DNA of 37,507 bases, taken from assembly GCA_947369085.1 (NCBI GenBank), contig CANBJR010000022.1:1-37507 (forward strand). Direction: 5' to 3'. The notes beneath the pieces are model-generated. The model made no database searches. It was not told the DNA's origin and saw only the letters and a list, made by a program, of their open reading frames with translations. The stretch comes from an uncultured Clostridia bacterium (GTDB lineage Bacteria > Bacillota > Clostridia > Oscillospirales > Acutalibacteraceae). The position numbers were made by a program, and so were the translations under genes. This document shows positions 17,705 to 25,208 of the stretch, piece after piece (position 1 is the first letter of the stretch; each line of letters begins with the position of its first letter).

Positions 17705-19510
17705 ATGGAAAGAAACGATTATTTAATAAAAAAGAAATTCTACAGCTATTTGCTCCCCGGAGTGTTAATGGTTGTGGCTATGCAGCTAGGCAATGTTGTT
17801 GACGGAATAATCGTCGGCAATATACTCGGCAGTACTGCACTTGCCGCTATATCGCTAAGTATTCCTGTACTTTATGTTTTGCAGCTGCCTGCATTTATTC
17901 TCGGTGTCGGTGGCAGTGCAATGGTGTCAAATTATCTGGGTAAGAGGGAAGTGGGAAAGGCGTCAAAGGTATTTTTCTCCTGCATAACGGCAGGAATTGT
18001 GATTTCTATGATTTTTTGTGCAACTGCGCCTTTTTTGTCACACCCTCTTGCACATCTGCTTGCAGGAACGCCCGAATTAGAAGAGCTTTTATATCCGTAT
18101 ATTTTTGTCAATATTCTTGGAATCCCTTTTCTTACTCTTGCGATACAATTCAGCTATTTCTTTAATGTTGACAACAACCCTGTATTAGGGTCTATGATGT
18201 TTGTTATAGCAAATGTTGTAAATCTTACTCTTGATGTACTGCTTTTAAAATTCACTCCGCTAGGTATGTACGGCACTGCTTTATCGACTATTATAGGATA
18301 CACCTGCGGACTTGTTTTGCTGATTCCGTATGCACTGTCAAAAAAACGTATGCTCAGCCTGAAATTTATATCTTTAGCAGAATGTTTCAAAGGCTTGCCT
18401 GATACGATAAAGGCAGGAACACCATCAGGTATGTTTTTTCTTATGATGGCGGTTAAAAGTCTGATACTCAACACCTGCGTCGTCCGTTTGCTCGGTCAGT
18501 CGGATATGGAGATTTTCTCAGTATGCACAAACTCTGTTCTTATAGCAGAGCTGTTTGTCGGCGGAGTTATAGGGCTTGTCCAGACTATCTGCGGAATACT
18601 TTACGGCGAGCGTGATTATTACGGAATCAGACGGCTTGTACGGCGTGTTATAACGCTGTGTGTAGTATTGGCGGCATTCATCACACTTGTATTTCTTGCA
18701 TTTCCTCAGCTTATTGCGGGGCTGTTTGGTTACAATAATTCTGAGCTTATGGAAAAGGCTCTTACTTGTATTCGTGTGTTTAGTCTGTGTTTTGTATTTT
18801 ATGCATTCAACAAATTTTTGCAAACATATTATCAGACTATTCTCAAGCCTATGCCTGCAACGCTCGACACAGTGCTGCAAAATTTTATAATGCTGATTCC
18901 AATGACATTTCTGTTTTTGTATTTGTGGGGAATTGTCGGAGTGTGCGCAGCAACGCCTGCAAGTGAAGTTTTGACTGTCGTTTTAGTTTGTGTGTTCACT
19001 TTGATACAGCAAAAGCGGGGCAAGCTTCCGCAAAAAGGATTGTTGCTTCTGCCCGAGAAAGACAATGAAAGCTGCTGTGATGTTACAATAAAGGGAACGG
19101 AGCAAGAGGCTGTAAGTGCTTCGGAGAAGTTGATAGAATACTGCGTTAACGACGGTATTGACAGTAAATATGCAAATATAATCGGCATTGCAGTTGAGGA
19201 AATAGCGGTTAATATTTCTCGTTACGGCTATAATCACAAAAATGTAAAGCGAAATTATATAGACATCAATCTGTCACAATCTGACGGCAAGCTTATTCTT
19301 CGTATACGTGATGACGGAGTTCCTTTTGACCCCACGCAGTACACAGCACAAGAAGAGGGTATATTTAAGCTCGGCGGAATCAGACTGATAAAACAAACAG
19401 CGACAAAGCTCAGCTATATAAGAGTTCTGAATATGAACAACACGGTAATTGAGCTTGATATAAACAATACAGTGCCGAACATAAAGGTTGATGCGCTGTC
19501 AGAACATTAA
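17705..19510 (+). CDS. MATE-family exporter fused to a C-terminal RsbW-like kinase domain
   Basis: A 601-residue fusion. Residues 1-445 are a MATE multidrug/oligosaccharide/polysaccharide-flippase-like transporter with about 12 hydrophobic helices; early helices contain VVDGIIVGNILGSTALAAIS, typical of the family. From about 455 a GHKL kinase domain follows: N box AVEEIAVNISRYGY (Glu499, Asn503), G1 IRDDGVPFDP, G2 FKLGGIRLIKQ, with a complete C-terminal beta segment. This domain is a paralogue of the stand-alone kinase that opens the operon. The gene begins one base after the NRPS stop, with AAGGA at 17687-17691. It probably exports the peptide, while the kinase domain may phosphorylate, or be bound by, the STAS protein encoded next. 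Control of transport by partner switching is inference. Confidence 0.88.
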   Translation: MERNDYLIKKKFYSYLLPGVLMVVAMQLGNVVDGIIVGNILGSTALAAISLSIPVLYVLQLPAFILGVGGSAMVSNYLGKREVGKASKVFFSCITAGIVISMIFCATAPFLSHPLAHLLAGTPELEELLYPYIFVNILGIPFLTLAIQFSYFFNVDNNPVLGSMMFVIANVVNLTLDVLLLKFTPLGMYGTALSTIIGYTCGLVLLIPYALSKKRMLSLKFISLAECFKGLPDTIKAGTPSGMFFLMMAVKSLILNTCVVRLLGQSDMEIFSVCTNSVLIAELFVGGVIGLVQTICGILYGERDYYGIRRLVRRVITLCVVLAAFITLVFLAFPQLIAGLFGYNNSELMEKALTCIRVFSLCFVFYAFNKFLQTYYQTILKPMPATLDTVLQNFIMLIPMTFLFLYLWGIVGVCAATPASEVLTVVLVCVFTLIQQKRGKLPQKGLLLLPEKDNESCCDVTIKGTEQEAVSASEKLIEYCVNDGIDSKYANIIGIAVEEIAVNISRYGYNHKNVKRNYIDINLSQSDGKLILRIRDDGVPFDPTQYTAQEEGIFKLGGIRLIKQTATKLSYIRVLNMNNTVIELDINNTVPNIKVDALSEH

Positions 19511-19523
19511 AGAGGTGCTTAAA

Positions 19524-19823
19524 ATGAACATAAAAACAACTAAGGAAAATAATGTTACAACAATTACTATCGGCGGCAGGCTTGATACTATGACTTCGCC
19601 TGAGCTTACAGAGGAAATTAATAAAGTTGCTCCCGAAAGCAACAAAATTATTCTTGATGTTTCACAGCTTGAGTATATTTCTTCGGCAGGCATCAGGGCT
19701 TTGGTCACAGCACACAAGCTGATGGCTGGAAAGGATGGTTTTACAGTAAAATCTCCGAACGAAAATGTTATAGAGATTATTAAACTTACAGGTCTTACGG
19801 CGGTACTTGATATTGTGGAATAG
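19524..19823 (+). CDS. STAS-domain anti-sigma-factor antagonist (SpoIIAA/RsbV-like)
   Basis: A 99-residue single STAS domain. It has the fold-typical ITIGGRLDTMTSPEL start and the phosphorylation loop ILDVSQLEYISSAGIRALV. By analogy with SpoIIAA the acceptor is Ser54. In partner switching the unphosphorylated form binds the kinase and the SpoIIE-type phosphatase restores it. ATG 19524 has AGAGGTG six bases upstream; the gene follows the MATE fusion by 13 bases and closes the operon before a strong terminator. With the kinase(s) and phosphatase at the other end it completes a partner-switching set. Confidence 0.92.
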   Translation: MNIKTTKENNVTTITIGGRLDTMTSPELTEEINKVAPESNKIILDVSQLEYISSAGIRALVTAHKLMAGKDGFTVKSPNENVIEIIKLTGLTAVLDIVE

Positions 19824-19890
19824 CATTAACAAATACTTATTTCAATACGGTTTGTTAATCCTGTTTATGAAATTCTACATTCTGAATAAA

Positions 19891-19927
19891 ACAAGAAAAA
19901 GTCCGATTTTATCGGACTTTTCTTGTG
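19891..19927 (+). terminator. Terminator of the NRPS operon
   Basis: AAAAGTCCGAT and ATCGGACTTTT pair around a TTT loop centred on 19909, flanked by ACAAGA and TCTTGT. The T-rich 3' arm fits an intrinsic terminator, and the symmetry would allow use on both strands. Confidence 0.88.
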
Positions 19928-20069
19928 TGTAAATCTTTATGGCAGTTTTCATATCTCTTGTTGACTTTCTCAAAAAAGGCTACCACTTCGGGTAACTGTT
20001 TTTGTTTAGTCCGGATAAAGTTGATAGCAATTGTTTAACAAAAGTACGTGGAAAAGCAATTATGAAAGG

Positions 20070-20114
20070 AAAACAAGAGCTTGTTTTTTGTTCTCAGAAA
20101 AGTTATAGTATAAT
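20070..20114 (+). promoter_or_regulatory. Probable recombinase promoter with an overlapping dyad
   Basis: TATAAT at 20109-20114 lies 48 bases before the recombinase ATG. The best -35 is weak (TTGTTC 20088-20093, 15-base spacer). A palindrome, AAAACAAG and CTTGTTTT around AG, sits at about 20070-20087, just upstream or overlapping. It could be an operator. The gap 19824-20161 otherwise holds only the NRPS terminator. Confidence 0.45.
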
Positions 20115-20161
20115 GAATTAAGGGAATGCTCACCAGATATACATTTGTGGAGGTAATGACT

Positions 20162-20941
20162 ATGAACGAACAGATTTATGCATTTGAACAACACCTAAAA
20201 ATAGAAGAAAAAAGCGCAGCCACCATAGAAAAATACCTGAACAGCGTGCGGCGGTTCGTGACGTATTGTTCAGACCGCATGGTTGACAAGCTGCTGGTGC
20301 TGGAATACAAGGCAAGGCTGGGCGAAGCTTATGCGCCGTCCAGCGCCAATGCCGCACTGGCGGCAATCAACGGTTTTCTGCGCTTTTTGGGCATGGGCGA
20401 TTACTGCGTCAAGCCTTTTAAGGTGCAGAAAAAACTCTACTGCCCAGAGGAAAAGGAGCTGACCCGTGAGGAATATGTCAGGATAGTAAAAGCTGCGAAA
20501 GAACGAAACAGCGAGCGCCTGGCTTTGCTGATGGAAAGTATCTGCGCCACCGGCATCCGTGTGAGCGAGCTTCCTTATATCACAGTGAAGGCGGTTTGTC
20601 AGGGGGAGGCTGTCGTGACCTGCAAGGGGAAAACTAGGACGATATTTCTGCCTGTCGCCCTACAGAAGAAGTTGCGGCGGTATATTCAGAAGCGACACAT
20701 TTCAAGCGGCCCGGTGTTTGTCACCCGAACAGGAAAGCCCATGAATCGTTCAAATATTTGGTGTGAGATGAAAAATCTGTGCGAGAGGGCGAATGTTGCA
20801 CCGTCCAAGGTTTTTCCTCACAGCTTGCGCCATTTGTTCGCACGTTGTTTTTATGCTATTGACCGTGATGTGGCAAAACTGGCGGACGTTCTCGGTCACT
20901 CTAACATCAACACCACTAGGATATATATTATCACCACATGA
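20162..20941 (+). CDS. Tyrosine recombinase (phage integrase family), premature stop near C terminus
   Basis: A 259-residue site-specific recombinase. The N-terminal core-binding domain (about 1-95) precedes a catalytic domain with Arg133 (ATGIRVSEL), His220 and Arg223 (HSLRH), His246 (LGHSN) and the nucleophile Tyr255 (TTRIYI). ATG 20162 is preferred over 20156 because GGAGG at 20149-20153 is eight bases upstream. The TGA at 20939 interrupts a frame that continues AEHRRKMENLQLVI to TGA 20984; relatives usually have a Gly codon here, so a GGA to TGA change removed about 15 residues after the nucleophile. Base composition is clearly more GC-rich than the flanks, a sign of transfer. It lies next to a 235-bp inverted-repeat-bounded segment, its likely substrate. 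Confidence 0.9.
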   Translation: MNEQIYAFEQHLKIEEKSAATIEKYLNSVRRFVTYCSDRMVDKLLVLEYKARLGEAYAPSSANAALAAINGFLRFLGMGDYCVKPFKVQKKLYCPEEKELTREEYVRIVKAAKERNSERLALLMESICATGIRVSELPYITVKAVCQGEAVVTCKGKTRTIFLPVALQKKLRRYIQKRHISSGPVFVTRTGKPMNRSNIWCEMKNLCERANVAPSKVFPHSLRHLFARCFYAIDRDVAKLADVLGHSNINTTRIYIITT

Positions 20942-21038
20942 GCAGAACATCGCCGTAAAATGGAGAATTTGCAGCTTGTCATCTGATAAAGATGACAAAA
21001 AAATACCAGCGCCTAATAACGCCAGATTGCCTTAGATT

Positions 21039-21059
21039 ACAGAAGAATCATTCTGTTGT
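21039..21059 (+). repeat. Left inverted repeat of the invertible segment
   Basis: A 21-base sequence starting ACAGAAGAATCATTC, perfectly complementary to 21253-21273. It contains an internal dyad AGAAT-C-ATTCT, as expected of a tyrosine recombinase core site. Confidence 0.95.
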
Positions 21060-21092
21060 TGAATAATTTATGTATATATTTACCATATACGT

Positions 21093-21121
21093 AATATAGC
21101 ACAGTCCGACAAAAAAGTCAA
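21093..21121 (-). promoter_or_regulatory. Promoter inside the invertible segment, facing left
   Basis: On the minus strand TTGACT (21121-21116) and TATATT (21098-21093) are 17 bases apart, with TGC before the -10 as an extended element. No comparable promoter faces right within the segment. Confidence 0.8.
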
Positions 21122-21146
21122 TATTAAATATTATTTTTGACGTGAC

Positions 21147-21185
21147 AAAAAAACCTTTTTAAAAATTACGATAAAAAGGTTTTTT
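21147..21185. terminator. Bidirectional hairpin inside the invertible segment
   Basis: AAAAAACCTTTTT and AAAAAGGTTTTTT pair around a 12-base loop, giving U-rich 3' ends on both strands. In the present orientation it would block rightward read-through from the recombinase into the surface gene. Confidence 0.75.
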
Positions 21186-21252
21186 GTTGCGCCTTTTTTG
21201 CACTTTCAAATAATTTATGTAAAATTTTTTATTTTCTCACTTCGCCCGAACT

Positions 21253-21273
21253 ACAACAGAATGATTCTTCTGT
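21253..21273 (-). repeat. Right inverted repeat of the invertible segment
   Basis: The reverse complement of 21039-21059, reading ACAACAGAATGATTC on the plus strand. It lies 35 bases before the surface-protein ATG. Confidence 0.95.
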
Positions 21274-21307
21274 TATAAATTCAAAAGCAGTCAGAGGAAA
21301 TCGCATT

Positions 21308-22470
21308 ATGAAAGAACTAACCCCTCAAAACAACAGTCCGCCACAACAGAGTGATCCCCGAATTGATGAACTGATTCAGGGATATGCTCGCTTGTCCGAA
21401 CAGGTAGAAACACTGATGGAACAGGTAAAAAAACAGCAAGATGAGCCCAATAAATCACAGGGCAAATCAAAAGAAAATGCTGTTCAGCCTGAGCAAAGTC
21501 AAGAGGAACAGAATTCGCAGGAATCACAATCGCTTCCGCTTTCTCCTGAATCACAACTTATCTCCCCGCCGGAGCAGCCGGCAGAAGATGATAATGTGCA
21601 GCAGTCAAAGAAACCGAGTCAAAAAAGGCGAGGTCTAAAAATCTTCAGACATCAACGGTACTTTCGCAGGACCTGACGAAGATGTAAACACAAAAGAGGA
21701 TCAGTACGCAGATTATATTTGTATTCTTGCTTAGGGGCGATAACGGCGCACCTATGCCAAAGGGCAGCAACGGCAGTATAAAGGTTGTCACTCGCTTAGG
21801 TAGCGGACAGGTGAAGCTGGGCGTATTATCCTATGATTCCCCGGGCGTTTACATCTATACCGTTTCCGAGCTAAGCACCGATGTGCACGGCTGGCAGTAC
21901 GACAATACCATGTATACCCTCACCGTCACCGTCACGCTAAAGGACGGCGCACTTCACGCAAAACAGGAACTTACAAAGTCAGGAAAGTCTGCGGACAAGG
22001 CATTGTTTATCAACCGTTACACACCTGATGAGTCTGACATCGTAGAAATCGACGGTAGAAAGACATGGAACCACGGGGACAATCCGAATCACCCGGATTC
22101 AATTATCGTCTATGTCTACGCAGACGGTGAGCTTGCCGTTCAGAAGCTCGTTACGGCAGACGATAACTGGTCTTACAGCTTTGAGATGCCGAAATATGCA
22201 CAGGACGGATATAAGATTGCTTACACCGTGGGCGAAGCTGATGTGCCCGGCTACACCGCCGAAATCAAGGGGTACGACATTGTGAACACCTACAATCGCA
22301 CTACGCCGACCACCCCCAGCGGCGATGAATCAAGTAAGCCGAGCAATTCGGGCAGCACCAAGACCGGCGACACCAGAAATCCCGGATTATGGTTTGCAAT
22401 TATGCTCTTGAGCCTTGCTGTTCTAATCGTGACAATACGACTGGGAAGAAGGGAGAAGGGCAGGAAATAG
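21308..22470 (+). pseudogene. Frameshifted surface protein: Spy0128-type pilin domain, Cna-B domain and sortase-like tail
   Basis: ATG 21308 (AGAGGAAA upstream) opens a 122-codon frame rich in Gln, Ser and Pro with no signal peptide, ending at 21676 after KKPSQKRRGLK. The same strand then carries, in a second frame from 21639, INGTFAGPDEDVNTKEDQ then YADYI, and in a third frame from about 21715 FVFLLRGDNGAPMPKGSNG. These join into a Spy0128-like isopeptide pilin domain. So at least two frameshifts break the gene. The last frame continues to 22470 with a Cna-B repeat (about 22040-22290), a Thr/Pro/Ser linker, a TKTGD sortase-like motif, a hydrophobic helix and RREKGRK. The intact parent would be a wall-anchored adhesin or pilin. 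The 5' part may come from another gene joined by deletion. Base composition matches the recombinase. Confidence 0.78.
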
Positions 22471-22545
22471 CATTTCAAATGCTACCGAACTTGCCGCAGT
22501 CTGCATTTTCTTAAAAATCTTCTGCTTATAACGAACGCATAACAA

Positions 22546-22603
22546 GGCAAGGAAGCCTTGCCAAGCGGGTCAATCTGCCTTATGGTGGATCGACCCGCTT
22601 TTT
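22546..22603 (+). terminator. Tandem hairpins ending the surface-protein locus
   Basis: GGCAAGG-AAG-CCTTGCC (22546-22562) is followed by AAGCGGGTC (22563-22571) pairing with GACCCGCTT (22592-22600) and a short T run. The second hairpin is the likely terminator. Confidence 0.75.
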
Positions 22604-22645
22604 GTGTATAGTGGTTGTGCAAATGAGCGGTTGTATATAGCAATT

Positions 22646-22678
22646 AAAAAAAGAGATATCTTGCGATACCTCTTTTTT
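22646..22678 (-). terminator. Terminator downstream of the tRNA fragment (minus strand)
   Basis: AAAAAAGAG-A-TATC and GATA-C-CTCTTTTTT pair around TTGC. On the minus strand it lies six bases past the CCA end of the tRNA fragment, where a tRNA terminator is expected. Confidence 0.7.
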
Positions 22679-22683
22679 AGTTT

Positions 22684-22711
22684 TGGTGCACCCGACAGGA
22701 ATTGAACCTGC
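22684..22711 (-). other. 3' fragment of a tRNA-Arg-like gene, probable att site
   Basis: Read on the minus strand, this is a T arm (GCAGG, loop TTCAATT, CCTGT), the 3' acceptor strand CGGGTGC, discriminator A and CCA. This is the 3' end typical of Clostridial tRNA-Arg genes whose 5' strand is GCACCCG. No GCACCCG, D arm or anticodon arm is found in the 150 bases on the 5' side; a hairpin (22740-22760) occupies that place. A lone 3' end with its terminator is the usual distal scar of an element integrated into a tRNA gene. The rest of 22471-22875 holds only terminators. Confidence 0.7.
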
Positions 22712-22875
22712 ACTTCCTCTCGAAAATATGGACCTGATGCTTACACCACTTCGGTGTAAGAATATTTAAGTTCCACTTTTAATTCATACAATATATCATA
22801 ATAACGTTTTGACTACAATCTTCTGACTAACTTTATGTTAGTTGAATATCTTACTTTTATTAACAAAAACGGAAT

Positions 22876-25056
22876 TCATTGTGTTTCATATTCCCATTCA
22901 CTAAGATATTTATTTACTTCATCTTCGTCAACTCTATTCAGTTTTTCATCTTTTCTTTCATACCACAAACAATAAGCGATAGCCAATTTCTTTGCATTAT
23001 CATCTAGTTCTGAAAATACTTGAGTAGATTTGAGTGATACAATGCTATTATAGGCATCTTCGTCGCTTAAAACGCCTTCAAAATTATCTTTTTGAAAGCT
23101 CCATCCATTACCTTGTCCCGAACTCCAATGATTTGCCGTTATTTTAAGATATTTTGGAATATTAGAAGGTATCCTAAGTTCTTTTTCAACATAAATGTCT
23201 AATGAATTCTTATCAATATTACGCCATAAGATGTATGTAGGATAAAAATATGTTAAGTCAAATAGATTTAGAGTTTTAGAAGATTCTATTAGTTTATCTA
23301 TTATTATTCTTTCCAAATTACTTAGCTGTTCTTCCGAAATTATTCTATAGTTATAATCAATATCTTTACCTATTCGTCCATAAGAATATTCTATTTGAAG
23401 TACTAAATCAACTACAATTGATAATTCGTCCGATGAATAAGAGTTGATTAACTCTATGATTCTTTGTTCAGCTTCATCTTGAGAATATGTTTTCATTATT
23501 TTCCATATGCAATTAGCTATAAATGTACTCGGAGTAGGATTAAATATTCCTCTTGATTTATGATTTGAGGGTATTGTTAATGCTATAATGAGTTCATTTA
23601 AAAATATTGATTTTCTATTTTCTGGTATATCAGGAACATATGAGAGCAATTCTCTTGAATATTCAAGCATTTTATCGTTTTTTATTAGTTTATTAAAATA
23701 ATTATTTAGTTCTCCTCTATCAAAATCGTTTATGGATTCTAGTATTTCTTGTTTTGAAATAGCTACATCATCTAACGATAAATTAAAATATAAACCAGCA
23801 CGGGTACGACAGGCAATCTTTTGCTTTTTTCTTAACTCATCATCAGAATCCCCAGAGTGATGATATCCTCCTGTCAACCATGAAAATTTTGGAAATAACG
23901 TCTGTACTATTTGTATCATTAATTCCGGATTATCATATATTTCCTGAAATTCTTTTAATCTCTTACTATATGCTTCTTTTTGTTTAACCCCAGAAATTCC
24001 TCTTGTATAAATACTTCCGCAAATACTATCAGTGTTTTTATATATCCAGTTGTAAATACTTGAGGCACATATTTGTAGCGTAGTAATTGCGAGTAAGTCA
24101 ATACAATTTGTTTCATCATGCATTAGGCTATATTTAAACTGATAGACATTAATTATTCTGTTAACATCCCTAATGCTTCTAATAAAGGGAGATATACAAT
24201 AATTGAAAACATTATCCCAATAACTTTTTTCAAAATTAGAACAGGGTATTTCTCCAAACCAGAGTTTATTCAGTTTTTCAAAGAAAACACTCTGAACTAA
24301 GTCGCCTTTTGCTTCTGGAATATTGAATGGAACCTGTATTATCTTTTCAAGGTATTCTTCACCGTTGCATTTTTGCTCTTCACTTAGTGCTCTCACAACA
24401 ACTTCTCTGTCAAAAGAAAGCAAATAAATAAGATTCGGAAAACCAGCCAATGAATTAACTAACTGAAAAATCAGTTTAATTTGATTATTGTTTAATCTGT
24501 CAATATCATCAATAATCACGATGAATTTGTGACTTTGATGACTTAACGCCTTAGTAACTTCTTCTTTCTTTTTATTAAGATTGTTATCATTACTGTTGGA
24601 TAGCTTTTTTCCCGTTTTCTCCATAATCCACTTTATCGGTTTTATGTATTTTCCGGCAACAGGTATGTTTTCTGCATATTCGAAAACTGTAGAATATTCT
24701 TGCAAGGCTTTTCCAACTTTATACAGGCTTTCACTCTTTGAATTAACATTAAGCTCTGCAAGCATAGTTGAAAAAAACTGAGTAATCAATTGAGTTTGGT
24801 CTGAATAATTCCACGGATTAAAATGTACAATTATCGGTTTTTCGTCCTCACTATAATTTTGTGTAAGTGTGTTTATATATGTTTCTACCATATTAAGAAT
24901 AGAAGTCTTTCCAGATCCCCATTTGCCGCATAGACTAATTGTAAAATTATCTGTATTTGTGTATGATAATATTGCTTTTGCGAGTTGCTCTGAAAAAGAC
25001 GCTCTATTTAATAAGTCAGAGCTAATGTTATCAATTGGCTTATCTGTATTAAACAT
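22876..25056 (-). CDS. KAP-family P-loop NTPase
   Basis: A 726-residue protein. The KAP domain is clear: Walker A GKWGSGKTS near residue 45, the FNPWNYS motif that names the family region, Walker B IVIIDDIDRL near 195, and LIYLLSFDREVVVRAL. Known members include Kidins220 and bacterial PifA, which aborts phage T7 infection; many prokaryotic members lie on mobile elements and some are membrane associated. No clear membrane helix was seen here. The C-terminal 450 residues are unrecognised. The second in-frame ATG (25056) is chosen because AAAGGA lies eight bases before it, whereas ATG 25065 abuts that site. It is the first gene inside the tRNA-fragment boundary. A phage-defence role is inference. 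Confidence 0.85.
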   Translation of the reverse strand: MFNTDKPIDNISSDLLNRASFSEQLAKAILSYTNTDNFTISLCGKWGSGKTSILNMVETYINTLTQNYSEDEKPIIVHFNPWNYSDQTQLITQFFSTMLAELNVNSKSESLYKVGKALQEYSTVFEYAENIPVAGKYIKPIKWIMEKTGKKLSNSNDNNLNKKKEEVTKALSHQSHKFIVIIDDIDRLNNNQIKLIFQLVNSLAGFPNLIYLLSFDREVVVRALSEEQKCNGEEYLEKIIQVPFNIPEAKGDLVQSVFFEKLNKLWFGEIPCSNFEKSYWDNVFNYCISPFIRSIRDVNRIINVYQFKYSLMHDETNCIDLLAITTLQICASSIYNWIYKNTDSICGSIYTRGISGVKQKEAYSKRLKEFQEIYDNPELMIQIVQTLFPKFSWLTGGYHHSGDSDDELRKKQKIACRTRAGLYFNLSLDDVAISKQEILESINDFDRGELNNYFNKLIKNDKMLEYSRELLSYVPDIPENRKSIFLNELIIALTIPSNHKSRGIFNPTPSTFIANCIWKIMKTYSQDEAEQRIIELINSYSSDELSIVVDLVLQIEYSYGRIGKDIDYNYRIISEEQLSNLERIIIDKLIESSKTLNLFDLTYFYPTYILWRNIDKNSLDIYVEKELRIPSNIPKYLKITANHWSSGQGNGWSFQKDNFEGVLSDEDAYNSIVSLKSTQVFSELDDNAKKLAIAYCLWYERKDEKLNRVDEDEVNKYLSEWEYETQ

Positions 25057-25099
25057 TTTTCTCATTCCTTTATGATAAATTCTTTATTCCATTTTCCAT

Positions 25100-25130
25100 T
25101 GTATAATTATTTCATAAAAATTTTCGTCAA
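25100..25130 (-). promoter_or_regulatory. Possible promoter of the KAP NTPase gene
   Basis: On the minus strand TTGACG (25130-25125) precedes TATACA (25105-25100) with a 19-base spacer, which is longer than ideal. It lies 44 bases upstream of the chosen ATG. Confidence 0.4.
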
Positions 25131-25208
25131 CATTAATGTGTATAAAGGATGGCTATAATAATTTATAAAAGTTTTGTGATGAACGAGAATACAATTCCTT
25201 ACAAAAAA

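Larger units (their letters stand above)
21039..21273. mobile_element. Putative invertible promoter segment (phase-variation switch), OFF orientation
   Basis: Two 21-base perfect inverted repeats bound a 193-base interior between the recombinase and the surface-protein gene. Inside are a consensus-like promoter on the minus strand and a bidirectional hairpin terminator. As drawn, the promoter fires left, towards and antisense to the recombinase. Inversion about position 21156 would place its -10 near 21214-21219, roughly 90 bases before the ATG at 21308. This is the architecture of recombinase-controlled phase-variable promoters. Inversion itself is inferred. Confidence 0.82.

Noticed and set aside
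22740..22760. Hairpin CTTACACC-ACTTC-GGTGTAAG as a terminator
   Set aside because: It is not followed by a T run on either strand; it may be a recombination or chance dyad.
22684..22790. A complete tRNA gene
   Set aside because: Only the T arm and 3' acceptor strand are present; the complementary GCACCCG 5' strand and anticodon arm are missing.
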